19,837 nt of DNA, from contig CAJTVF010000045.1 in the NCBI GenBank assembly GCA_910579435.1, positions 1-19,837 on the forward strand. The letters run 5' to 3'. Below, piece by piece: positions 6,878-13,778 of the stretch (position 1 is its first letter; every line of letters starts with the position of its first letter). A program made the translations under genes and the position numbers. Source of the DNA: an uncultured Oscillibacter sp. Its GTDB lineage: Bacteria; Bacillota; Clostridia; Oscillospirales; Oscillospiraceae. The notes below the pieces were generated by a model. The model was not told the DNA's origin and made no database searches. It saw only the letters and a program-made list of their open reading frames with translations.

Positions 6878-8281
6878 TTATCTGATCGTAATGTCGGTAT
6901 AGTAGAAGTTCAAAATCTCCTGGAACCTATAGCCCAGCTCCGCCATGGCCTTGGCCCCATACTGGCTCATGCCCACATTGTGGCCGTTTCCAGTGCCGGT
7001 GATGACGAAAGTCCCGTTGGAACTCCCCCCGCCGGAGGGCTGCTGGACCTGGCCGGAAACCGTCACGGTGCCGGAGGATGTAATGGCCGAGGCGGAGTTT
7101 CCCCACAGCGTACTCACCGTTCCGCCGCCGGAGATCACGGAAACGCCGTCCAGGGAGGAAATCTGCCCGGCGCCGTTCACCGAGAGGCCCCCGGTTCCGG
7201 ACCCTCCCCGCCGGCCGTTGATATCAAAACGCATGCTGCTGACGGACTTCTGATAGGTGCTGCTGTAGAAGATCATCCGGCAGTCGTCGCCGGTGAAGGT
7301 CCTGGTCCCGTTGGTCCCCACAAAGGTCACCTGCTTCACGTTCCCCAGGGGCGTGTACTCGGAAACGTACACGTCCTGCACCGTTCCGACGGAGTGGCCC
7401 TTCTGATCCAAAATCCAGCTCAGCTCCGCGGCGGTGTAGGTAACGGAATAGCTGTTGTTGGGGACGGTGGTCTGGGCCTCGTAGGGGTCGGCCTTCCCCT
7501 TCAAATACCCGGTCTCCGTGCCCCAGACGTTGGCCCCGTCCTCGGTGGCCCCGCCGTCGGAGGAGTGGTACACCGCGTCCTGCACCAGGGTTCCGTTGTA
7601 ATAGATGCAGAGCCCGGCGGTGTTCTCCACCGCCCGGCCGCTGGTCTCCGAGGGGCCCGCGCCGCCGCTGCCGTGTCCGTTGTAGACCTGGCAGTCCACG
7701 CCGTTGCACACGTCGAAACCATACTCCCGCAAGTGCTTGCTGTGTCCCTGGACAAAGGTCCGGGCGCAGACGGCCTGGGCCTCCAAAGCCTCCAGGGGCC
7801 AGTCCCCCGGCATCTCATAGGGAACCACGCCTTTTACATAGTCCTCCAGGTCCACCACGTTGATGACCCTCAGGCTTCCCGCGCTCTCCGGGACATACTC
7901 AAAGCCTCCGGCATACCGGCAGCCCTTGAACCAGGTAATCGTTCCAAAGGGGCGGACGCCCAGCGGATAGTCTCTAGCAAAGTGCTCATAGAGGACCTCC
8001 GAGGTGCCGGTCCGGGTCACGGTGACGGCGGAGCCTCCGGAGGGGCTCATGGTAATGGTGGTTACATCCGTCTGTCCCAGGGCCACGAATCTCCGGTCCC
8101 CGTCATAATAGCCGAACTCATAACCCGCCCCCTCCGCGTTCTCCAGGTTTGCGGAGGCCAGGGCAGAGCTGCCGTAGCGCAGCCCCACCTTTACCACGCC
8201 GTTGGTCACGGCGGAAGCGGACGGTGCGCTGAGGAGAAAAAAAGTCACAACGAAAAAGAGGGTCAGCAGCTTATTTTTCAT
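6878..8281 (-). CDS. SpoIID/LytB domain sporulation protein
   Basis: A 467-residue exported protein. It has a signal peptide over about residues 1-24 (hydrophobic core LLTLFFVVTFFLL, cut near SASA), an unassigned N-terminal half, and a SpoIID core from about residue 138. Motifs are LRVINVVDLEDYVKGVVPYEM with the likely catalytic Glu156, then EALEAQAVCARTF and the YHSSDGGATE block. The C-terminus has GHNVGMSQYGA (433-443). SpoIID is a lytic transglycosylase that trims peptidoglycan during engulfment. The ATG at 8281 follows GGGAGG; an in-frame TTG at 8293 lies in the Shine-Dalgarno itself and is rejected. It heads the queA-tgt operon. Confidence 0.9.
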   Translation of the reverse strand: MKNKLLTLFFVVTFFLLSAPSASAVTNGVVKVGLRYGSSALASANLENAEGAGYEFGYYDGDRRFVALGQTDVTTITMSPSGGSAVTVTRTGTSEVLYEHFARDYPLGVRPFGTITWFKGCRYAGGFEYVPESAGSLRVINVVDLEDYVKGVVPYEMPGDWPLEALEAQAVCARTFVQGHSKHLREYGFDVCNGVDCQVYNGHGSGGAGPSETSGRAVENTAGLCIYYNGTLVQDAVYHSSDGGATEDGANVWGTETGYLKGKADPYEAQTTVPNNSYSVTYTAAELSWILDQKGHSVGTVQDVYVSEYTPLGNVKQVTFVGTNGTRTFTGDDCRMIFYSSTYQKSVSSMRFDINGRRGGSGTGGLSVNGAGQISSLDGVSVISGGGTVSTLWGNSASAITSSGTVTVSGQVQQPSGGGSSNGTFVITGTGNGHNVGMSQYGAKAMAELGYRFQEILNFYYTDITIR

Positions 8282-8367
8282 GGAACCTCCCAACGATCCC
8301 CGGCTTGACGCGCCGGAAAAATCATGATACCATTACGTACAGAAAACATTTGTCCGCAGGCCAAGCA

Positions 8368-8418
8368 CAATTGTTGTCACATGCCCATATTATAATACAA
8401 GACCGCGTTGAATTCAAC
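8368..8418 (+). promoter_or_regulatory. asd promoter -10 box with adjacent palindrome
   Basis: A strong TATAAT (8391-8396) lies 71 bases before asd, but no good -35 is seen 17 bases upstream (CAATTG). The expected start, near 8403, is followed by the perfect 12-bp palindrome GTTGAATTCAAC (8407-8418). That is a possible operator or short hairpin at the 5' end of the transcript. The region is shared with the divergent spoIID. Confidence 0.5.
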
Positions 8419-8467
8419 CAGGAAATCCAGCGGCGTTTCCGCAACAGCGCGGCGAGAGGAGCATATT

Positions 8468-9553
8468 ATGAAGCAGTACAAGGCCGGCGTGATCGGCTGC
8501 ACCGGCATGGTGGGCCAGCGCTTTGTCACCCTTCTGGAAAACCATCCCTGGTTCCAGCTGACGGCGGTGGCCGCCAGCGCCCGCAGCGCCGGGAAGACCT
8601 ACGAGGAGGCCGCGGCCCCCCGCTGGGCCATGGACGCCCCCATGCCGGAGGAGGCCAAGGGCCTGGTCATCCTGGACGCGGAGGCCGACGCGGAGAAGCT
8701 GGCGTCCCTGGTGGATTTCTGCTTCTGCGCCGTGGATATGAAAAAGGAGGACATCCGGGCGCTGGAGGAGAAATACGCCAGGCTGGAGTGCCCCATCGTC
8801 TCCAACAACTCCGCCCACCGCTGGACGGACGACGTGCCCATGGTGGTGCCGGAGCTGAACGCGGAGCATATCGAGGTCATCGAGGCCCAGCGGAAGCGCC
8901 TCGCTACCCGGCGGGGCTTCATTGCCGTGAAATCCAACTGCTCCCTCCAGAGCTACGTCCCAGCCCTGCATCCCCTGCTGAAATACGGCGTGGAAAAGGC
9001 CCTGGTGTGTACGTATCAGGCCATTTCCGGCGCGGGAAAGACCTTTGAGCGCTGGCCGGAAATGGTGGACAACTGCATTCCCTACATCGGCGGCGAGGAG
9101 GAAAAATCCGAGCAGGAGCCCCTGAAGCTGTGGGGTAAGGTAGAGAGCGGCAAGATCGTCAAGGCCGCCGGCCCCGCCATTACCGCCCAGTGCTTCCGGG
9201 TAGCCTGCCAGGACGGTCACATGGCGGCGGTGTTCGTGAAGTTCCAGGAGGGCAAAAAGCCCGCCATCGACCAGATCAAGGCCGACTGGGCCGCGTTCCG
9301 GGGACCTGCCCAGGAGCTGAACCTCCCCTCCGCACCGAAGCAGTTCCTGCACTACTTCGAGGAGCCGGACCGCCCCCAGACCCGCCTGGACCGGAATCTG
9401 GAAAACGGCATGGCCGTTTCCCTGGGCCGCCTGCGGGAGGACAGCCAGTACGACTACAAATTCGTCGGGCTCAGCCATAACACCCTCCGGGGCGCGGCGG
9501 GCGGCGCGGTCCTGCTGGCCGAGCTGCTGTGCGCCAAGGGCTACTTTTCCTGA
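8468..9553 (+). CDS. asd: Aspartate-semialdehyde dehydrogenase
   Basis: It reduces aspartyl-4-phosphate to aspartate semialdehyde, the branch point to lysine/diaminopimelate, threonine and methionine. The 361-residue product has the NADP-binding GVIGCTGMVGQRFV start, the catalytic Cys158 in VKSNCSLQSY, YQAISGAGK and the C-terminal SHNTLRGAAGGAVLLAE. The spacing and the SNCS block look like the archaeal/fungal-type Asd rather than the E. coli type (inference). The ATG at 8468 follows GAGAGGAGC and begins MKQYKAGVIG; the open frame back to 8408 has no better site. dapA follows in the same orientation. Confidence 0.93.
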   Translation: MKQYKAGVIGCTGMVGQRFVTLLENHPWFQLTAVAASARSAGKTYEEAAAPRWAMDAPMPEEAKGLVILDAEADAEKLASLVDFCFCAVDMKKEDIRALEEKYARLECPIVSNNSAHRWTDDVPMVVPELNAEHIEVIEAQRKRLATRRGFIAVKSNCSLQSYVPALHPLLKYGVEKALVCTYQAISGAGKTFERWPEMVDNCIPYIGGEEEKSEQEPLKLWGKVESGKIVKAAGPAITAQCFRVACQDGHMAAVFVKFQEGKKPAIDQIKADWAAFRGPAQELNLPSAPKQFLHYFEEPDRPQTRLDRNLENGMAVSLGRLREDSQYDYKFVGLSHNTLRGAAGGAVLLAELLCAKGYFS

Positions 9554-9582
9554 AAGACTGTAACGACACTTGATTTCACATA

Positions 9583-9704
9583 GCAAAATCTTAGCAGACT
9601 ACGTCCCCGAAGGGGAAACGTAACCAGAAGAACTTTCACACGCTCTGGTCATCTGGAGGTTAACCAAGCCGGAGCGGCGGCAACCTAGAATTGCGATTTT
9701 ATTA
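9583..9704 (+). ncRNA. Unassigned riboswitch-like leader upstream of dapA
   Basis: About 120 bases fold into a closed multi-branch layout: P1, AAAATC 9585-9590 with GATTTT 9695-9700 (TTAG 9591-9594 can also pair with CTAG 9685-9688); P2, TACGT-CCCC 9600-9608 with GGGG 9612-9615 and ACGTA 9618-9622; P3, ACCAGA 9623-9628 with TCTGGT 9644-9649; P4, AGGTT 9657-9661 with AACCT 9682-9686, enclosing GCCG-gag-CGGC 9668-9678. An intrinsic terminator follows at once, and no promoter is visible between it and dapA. It does not match the lysine, SAM-I, T-box, glycine, TPP, FMN or c-di-GMP-I consensus as I recall them. Confidence 0.6.
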
Positions 9705-9706
9705 CG

Positions 9707-9746
9707 AAAGAGGCGGTCCTCCGCAGACGTGCGGACCGCCTCTTTT
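9707..9746 (+). terminator. Attenuator-type terminator before dapA
   Basis: A 13-bp perfect stem (9707-9719 with 9733-9745) with a 13-nt loop runs into TCTTTTCTG. It ends 35 bases before the dapA start, leaving no room for a separate promoter. It therefore probably acts as a conditional terminator under control of the preceding RNA. Confidence 0.9.
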
Positions 9747-9781
9747 CTGTTGATTTCAGACTTGGAAAGGAGCTAATCACT

Positions 9782-10669
9782 GTGAAGCATCCTATCTTTA
9801 CAGGATCTGCAGCCGCAATCGTCACACCGTTCAAGGAAGGCGGCGTGGACCTGGAGTCCCTGGGGAATCTGTTGGACTTCCAGCTGGAGAACGGGACGGA
9901 CGCCATTGTTGTATGCGGAACCACTGGCGAGGCCAGCACCATGACCTACCGGGAGCGAGCGGAGACCATCGCCTTCTGCGTCCAACATGTGGGAGGGCGG
10001 GTCCCGGTGATTGCCGGGTCCGGCTCCAACTCCACGGAAAACGCCGTCACCCTCTCCCGGGAGGCGGAACGCCAGGGGGCCGACGGCCTGCTGGTGGTGA
10101 CGCCTTACTACAACAAGGCCACTCAGGCGGGACTGCACCGGCATTACCGGACCATCGCGGACGCGGTTTCTCTTCCGATCATCCTGTACAGCGTCCCCTC
10201 CCGCACCGGGGTCGCCATCGCTCCGGAGACTTATGCCGCCCTGGCGCAGCATCCTAACATCGCGGGAGTCAAGGAGGCGTCGGGAAGCCTGGGGAATGTC
10301 CAGCGGACCCGGGCCCTCTGCCCTGAGGATTTCACCATCTGGTCCGGCAACGACGACGAGACCGTCCCCATCTGCGCCCTGGGGGGCAAGGGGGTCATTT
10401 CCGTCGCCGCCAACATCCTCCCGGCGGAGATGCACCGGCTGACCCATCTGTGCCTCCAAAACGACTTTGCCGCCGCCGGGAAACTGCAAGTACATTTGAA
10501 GGACTTCTGCGACGCCATGTTCTGCGAGGTGAACCCCATCCCGGTGAAGACCGCCCTGGGGCTGCTTGGCTGGAGGGTCGGGGAGCTCCGGTCCCCCATG
10601 TGCCCGCCCAGTCCGGAGAACCTGGAGCTCATCAAGACCGTTCTGGCCCGCTATGGGCTTATGGTGTAA
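9782..10669 (+). CDS. dapA: 4-hydroxy-tetrahydrodipicolinate synthase
   Basis: It condenses pyruvate with aspartate semialdehyde, the product of the upstream Asd, in the committed step to diaminopimelate and lysine; in spore-formers it also feeds dipicolinate. The 295-residue length is typical. The Schiff-base Lys164 is in IAGVKEASG, with Tyr136 and Arg141 in LYSVPSRTG and the CGTTGEASTM substrate loop at 45-54. The start is GTG (9782-9784) behind GGAAAGGAGC. Expression must come through the upstream terminator. Confidence 0.97.
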   Translation: MKHPIFTGSAAAIVTPFKEGGVDLESLGNLLDFQLENGTDAIVVCGTTGEASTMTYRERAETIAFCVQHVGGRVPVIAGSGSNSTENAVTLSREAERQGADGLLVVTPYYNKATQAGLHRHYRTIADAVSLPIILYSVPSRTGVAIAPETYAALAQHPNIAGVKEASGSLGNVQRTRALCPEDFTIWSGNDDETVPICALGGKGVISVAANILPAEMHRLTHLCLQNDFAAAGKLQVHLKDFCDAMFCEVNPIPVKTALGLLGWRVGELRSPMCPPSPENLELIKTVLARYGLMV

Positions 10670-10678
10670 AGGAAAAGT

Positions 10679-10706
10679 GCCGTCCGGAAATTCCGGGCGG
10701 CGTTTT
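10679..10706 (+). terminator. Intrinsic terminator of dapA
   Basis: A 9-bp stem with one G-T pair (10679-10687 with 10693-10701) is followed by GTTTTCC, directly after the dapA stop and just before the convergent lipoprotein gene ends. Confidence 0.82.
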
Positions 10707-10710
10707 CCGG

Positions 10711-11907
10711 TCAGGACGCTTGCCGCTTCTTCCAATACGCCCCGATGGACCGGATATTGTCCTCCAGGGATTTGCTTTCGTCATAGAGTCCGCTGTCCGT
10801 CCAGTGGGACAGGTCGTCCTTAAAGCCGGCGCCGGGGCCGCCGGAGCGGAACTCGCCGCTCTCCGTGGTCAGCAGCAGCTCGCTGTCCTCCAAAAGGCCG
10901 TGGACCTCCTCCAGGAACGCGGTAATGGCCTCCGGGTCATAGCTCTCATGCATGGGTGCGCCAAAGTTCAGGTCAAAGTTTACGCTTCCCTCCCGAACCA
11001 CCTGCTCCTCCCCGGTCTCACTTAGGGAAAACAGTGTGTAGGAATAAGTGGCGAACCCCTGGTACATAGTGGGATTGTATCGGAACAGGTAATCTCTCCC
11101 GTCTTGCTCGAAGGCAAAGACAGAGCACCAACTCGCATGGCCCAAGTCGGAGTTTTGGACCCAGATTGGCGTGCCGCCCTCTTTCCATATCCGCAGCGTA
11201 TATCCGCCGACAGAAACGCCGTTCTCTCCGAAGATTGTGACCAGCTCCACAGTCTCCGGTGTACCATCGTGGTCAAAATCATAGTCTCCTGATAAGGCCA
11301 CCCGGTCCTCCTCCCAAGAACATCCTTCAATCGTTCCATTTGTACTGCCTGCCACACAATAATAGCGTATTTTCGGCTCTCCATCTCCGCCCCGGCCAAG
11401 GGTCAAATCGAAACACCCTTCATACTCTCTCCATACGCACCATGGCTCATCGTCCGGAAGAAAGGTATACTCCGGAATGGGACTGCCGTCCGGAAGGGTA
11501 AATTCCCATTCGGTCCAATTCTCCGTTTCGATAACGATAATGGAACACCAGGTCCGGGCGGTCCGGGCCTGGGCGAGAAAACCGCCCTCCGGCGACCATA
11601 GAACCGACTGCGACAGCCAGCCGTGGTCCTGCCACAGCACCTCCCCCGTCTCCCGATCCACGATCTGCAAAAACTCCGGGGGCTGGATGCCGCTGACATA
11701 CTCCCCGCTGGCCCCCTCGGCCCGGACCTCGAAGCGTCCGTCCGGCGAGACGGCCTCCCCCTCTATCCCCGCGACAGGCGTAGTGGCAACCAGCGCCGCG
11801 TACTCATCCGTTTCCTCTGTCTCTTTCATCGGCAATCCCGCCTCCGCCTGTCCGCAAGCCGCCAGCAACAGCAACATTACCGTCAAAACCCACAGCCGTC
11901 TTTTCAC
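10711..11907 (-). CDS. Putative lipoprotein of unknown function
   Basis: A 398-residue protein with a lipoprotein signal: positive VKRRLW, a hydrophobic core and lipobox LLAAC with Cys18, so it should be anchored outside the membrane. The mature part has a motif resembling repeated-strand surface proteins (GEVLWQDHGWLSQSVLWSPEG) and a calcium-loop-like DYDFDHDGTPE at about 208-218. Several Trp and Cys residues are present. The frame is open to 12063, but the GTG at 11905-11907 is preceded by AAAGGGATGG and starts the signal peptide, so it is chosen. It is monocistronic and convergent with dapA. No specific family recognised. Confidence 0.75.
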   Translation of the reverse strand: MKRRLWVLTVMLLLLAACGQAEAGLPMKETEETDEYAALVATTPVAGIEGEAVSPDGRFEVRAEGASGEYVSGIQPPEFLQIVDRETGEVLWQDHGWLSQSVLWSPEGGFLAQARTARTWCSIIVIETENWTEWEFTLPDGSPIPEYTFLPDDEPWCVWREYEGCFDLTLGRGGDGEPKIRYYCVAGSTNGTIEGCSWEEDRVALSGDYDFDHDGTPETVELVTIFGENGVSVGGYTLRIWKEGGTPIWVQNSDLGHASWCSVFAFEQDGRDYLFRYNPTMYQGFATYSYTLFSLSETGEEQVVREGSVNFDLNFGAPMHESYDPEAITAFLEEVHGLLEDSELLLTTESGEFRSGGPGAGFKDDLSHWTDSGLYDESKSLEDNIRSIGAYWKKRQAS

Positions 11908-12043
11908 GGTCCCATCCCTTTCTATGTACACATCACATATTATTATAGTGTAAGCAGTATACGTCCCCGCCCGCTCCGCCGCAAGCTCAAAGCGGTAACA
12001 ATTCTTTACAATCCGGTACATAGGAAAAATTTTGTTTTGGGTA

Positions 12044-12072
12044 TTGACAATTTCCCTCCCCACGCATATAAT
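12044..12072 (+). promoter_or_regulatory. Consensus promoter of rplJ-rplL
   Basis: TTGACA (12044-12049), a 17-base spacer and TATAAT (12067-12072) form an exact sigma-A consensus, as expected for a highly expressed ribosomal operon. Transcription would start near 12079, at the beginning of the L10 leader. Confidence 0.95.
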
Positions 12073-12078
12073 GACAGT

Positions 12079-12190
12079 TGCGTTCCAAAGACAGCAGGTG
12101 GGTTCCGCCCGTAAATCCTGCCGAGGGCGGCAAATGTGAATTTGCTATGCGTCCTTGTGTCTATGCGGACACGGGGGCGTTCCTTTTTTT
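12079..12190 (+). promoter_or_regulatory. L10 (rplJ) autoregulatory leader with attenuator
   Basis: The leader carries the recognisable L10-leader core: AAAGACAGCAGG followed by UAAAUCCUGCCGAGG. This is the binding site by which L10, or L10 with L12, represses its own operon in Firmicutes. A GCAAAT-gtg-AATTTGC hairpin follows. At 12150-12179 a 12-bp stem with several G-U pairs runs into a seven-T tract (12184-12190), which fits a transcription attenuator. Confidence 0.88.
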
Positions 12191-12229
12191 GAACGCGCAT
12201 TCCCATTCCTATGGAGGTGAACATCAACC

Positions 12230-12760
12230 ATGCCTAACGCGAAAGTCTTATCCGAGAAGCAGGCCATCGTGGCCCAGCTGACCGACAAGATCCAGAAGGC
12301 CACCGCGGGCGTCATCGTCGACTACAAGGGCATCACCGTCGAAGAGGATACCGCTCTGCGCCGGGAGTGCCGTGAAAACGCGGTGGACTACGCCGTCGTC
12401 AAGAACACGCTGCTCCGCTTTGCCTTCAACAACGCCGGTCTCAGCGAACTGGATGATCTGCTGAACGGGACCACTTCCCTGGCGCTGTGCGACGATCCCG
12501 TGGCTCCCGCCCGGGTCATGAACGGCTACGCCGAGAAGCTGAAGGACAAGTTCGAAATCAAGGGCGGCTTTATGGACGGCAAGCCCGTGGACCTGAACAC
12601 CATCAAGTCCCTGGCCTCCATCCCCGCTCTGCCTGTCCTCCAGGCCCAGGTCCTGGGCACCATGCTGGCCCCCATCACCGGCCTGGCCGTGGTCCTGAAG
12701 CAGATTGCCGAGAAGCAGGGCGCGCCCGCCGAGGCCGCCGAAGCCCCTGCCGCCGAGTAA
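12230..12760 (+). CDS. rplJ: 50S ribosomal protein L10
   Basis: L10 anchors the L12 stalk dimers to 23S rRNA and represses its own mRNA. The 176-residue protein starts MPNAKVLSEKQAIVAQLTDKI and has the family blocks GVIVDYKGITVEEDTALR and YAVVKNTLLRFA. The C-terminal helix that carries L12 (LAVVLKQIAEKQ) ends in an Ala/Pro-rich tail. The Shine-Dalgarno GGAGGTG lies at 12213-12219. The leader upstream carries its control site. It is paired with rplL 50 bases downstream, but not linked to rplK-rplA or rpoB here. Confidence 0.97.
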   Translation: MPNAKVLSEKQAIVAQLTDKIQKATAGVIVDYKGITVEEDTALRRECRENAVDYAVVKNTLLRFAFNNAGLSELDDLLNGTTSLALCDDPVAPARVMNGYAEKLKDKFEIKGGFMDGKPVDLNTIKSLASIPALPVLQAQVLGTMLAPITGLAVVLKQIAEKQGAPAEAAEAPAAE

Positions 12761-12810
12761 GCGGCCCCCCGGTCCTATCATAAAAATTTACTATCAGGAG
12801 GTTCCATACA

Positions 12811-13182
12811 ATGTCTGAGAAGGTTACCGCCATGATCGAAGAGATCAAGGCCCTTACTGTTCTGGAGCTCAGCGAGCTCGTTCACGCCCTGGAGGAGGAG
12901 TTTGGCGTTTCCGCCGCCGCCATGGCCGCTCCCGCCGCCGGCGGAGCCGCTCCCGCCGCCGAGGAGAAGACCGAGTTTGACGTGGTTCTGACCGGCTTTG
13001 ACGCCGCCGCCAAGATCAAGGTCATCAAGGTCGTCCGCGAGATCACCGGCCAGGGTCTGGCCGAGGCCAAGGCCACTGTCGAGGGCGCTCCCGCCACCAT
13101 CAAGGAAGGCGCTTCCAAGGACGACGCCGAGGCTCTGAAGAAGCAGATCGAGGAAGCCGGCGGCAAGGTCGAGCTGAAATAA
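12811..13182 (+). CDS. rplL: 50S ribosomal protein L7/L12
   Basis: The acidic stalk protein that recruits translation GTPases. The 123-residue length is typical. It has an N-terminal dimerisation part (MIEEIKALTVLELSELVHALEEEFGV), an Ala/Pro-rich hinge at about residues 31-50, and the factor-binding C-terminal domain (TEFDVVLTGFDAAAKIKVIK ... GGKVELK). AGGAGG sits a normal distance before the ATG. It ends in a strong terminator, so rpoB does not follow directly. Confidence 0.98.
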   Translation: MSEKVTAMIEEIKALTVLELSELVHALEEEFGVSAAAMAAPAAGGAAPAAEEKTEFDVVLTGFDAAAKIKVIKVVREITGQGLAEAKATVEGAPATIKEGASKDDAEALKKQIEEAGGKVELK

Positions 13183-13201
13183 TTCTTCTTCCCGCAGCTT
13201 A

Positions 13202-13235
13202 AAAAGGACCGTGGCGGAACCGCCATGGTCCTTTT
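13202..13235 (+). terminator. Intrinsic terminator of rplJ-rplL
   Basis: A 16-bp near-perfect stem with one G-T pair (13202-13217 with 13220-13235) ends in TTTT, 20 bases after the rplL stop. The opposite strand also ends in T residues. Confidence 0.9.
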
Positions 13236-13300
13236 CCCTTCCCCGCCGGGCGGCGGCACCCATCCAAGGCGGCCCAGGCCGCAGAAAGCGAGGCCCTTCT

Positions 13301-13723
13301 ATGCGCATCATGGCTATTGACTACGGAGACGCCCACACCGGCGTCGCCGTCTCCGACCCCACCGGATTCCTGACGGGCTTCACCACGACCGTCACCGCCT
13401 ACCGCCCGGAACGCGTGGCGGAGCAGGTCGCCGCCCTGGCCCGGGAACACGGCGCGGAGGAGCTGGTATTGGGCCATCCCCGGAATATGGACGGCACCCG
13501 GGGCCCCCGGGCGGAGAAGGCAGAGGCCCTGGCAGAGCTTCTGCGGGAAGCCACCGGCCTCCCGGTGATCCTCTGGGACGAGCGGCGGACCACCATCGAC
13601 GCCCATCAGATCCTCTTCAACGCCGGGAAAAACGGACGGCAGCGGAAAAAAACCGTCGACGCCGTGGCGGCGTCCCTCATCCTGGAGGGTTACCTGACCT
13701 ATAAGAAACGCCAGGATACGTGA
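13301..13723 (+). CDS. ruvX: RuvX/YqgF family nuclease (putative pre-16S rRNA processing)
   Basis: A 140-residue RNase H-fold protein of the RuvX/YqgF family, long called a putative Holliday-junction resolvase and in E. coli linked to 16S rRNA 5' processing. The acidic residues expected for metal binding are present: Asp7 in IDYGDAHTGVAVSD, Asp93/Glu94 in LWDERRTT and Asp120 in KTVDAVAASLIL, with LGHPRNMDGTRGPRA between. The frame is open to 13211, but the ATG at 13301 starts the usual MRIMAIDYG. Its ribosome-binding site (GCGAGG) is modest. It is alone between the rplL terminator and gdhA. Confidence 0.93.
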   Translation: MRIMAIDYGDAHTGVAVSDPTGFLTGFTTTVTAYRPERVAEQVAALAREHGAEELVLGHPRNMDGTRGPRAEKAEALAELLREATGLPVILWDERRTTIDAHQILFNAGKNGRQRKKTVDAVAASLILEGYLTYKKRQDT

Positions 13724-13758
13724 AAACAGCCGACCGACTTTACGTCGGCCGGCTGTTT
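13724..13758. terminator. Bidirectional terminator between ruvX and gdhA
   Basis: A two-part stem (AAACAGCCG 13724-13732 with 13750-13758, CCGAC 13734-13738 with 13744-13748, 5-nt loop) has T residues on both exits. It starts at the ruvX stop and serves convergent gdhA on the other strand. Confidence 0.88.
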
Positions 13759-13778
13759 GCGTTTGCCGGAACGCCGGA

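Noticed and set aside
5795..8308. An 837-aa open frame on the plus strand
   Set aside because: It lies opposite queA and spoIID, has low-complexity Gly/His/Pro/Ala composition and no domain. It is an antisense shadow of GC-rich coding sequence.
8414..9586. A 390-aa minus-strand open frame opposite asd
   Set aside because: asd is well supported and the antisense frame shows no motif or ribosome-binding site.
9583..9746. Lysine riboswitch, SAM-I riboswitch or T-box before dapA
   Set aside because: The CGGCAACCT segment recalls SAM-I, but the order of conserved blocks, the GGGACTGGCCC-type helix and the AGGTGC block are missing. Lysine and T-box cores are absent. Kept as unassigned.
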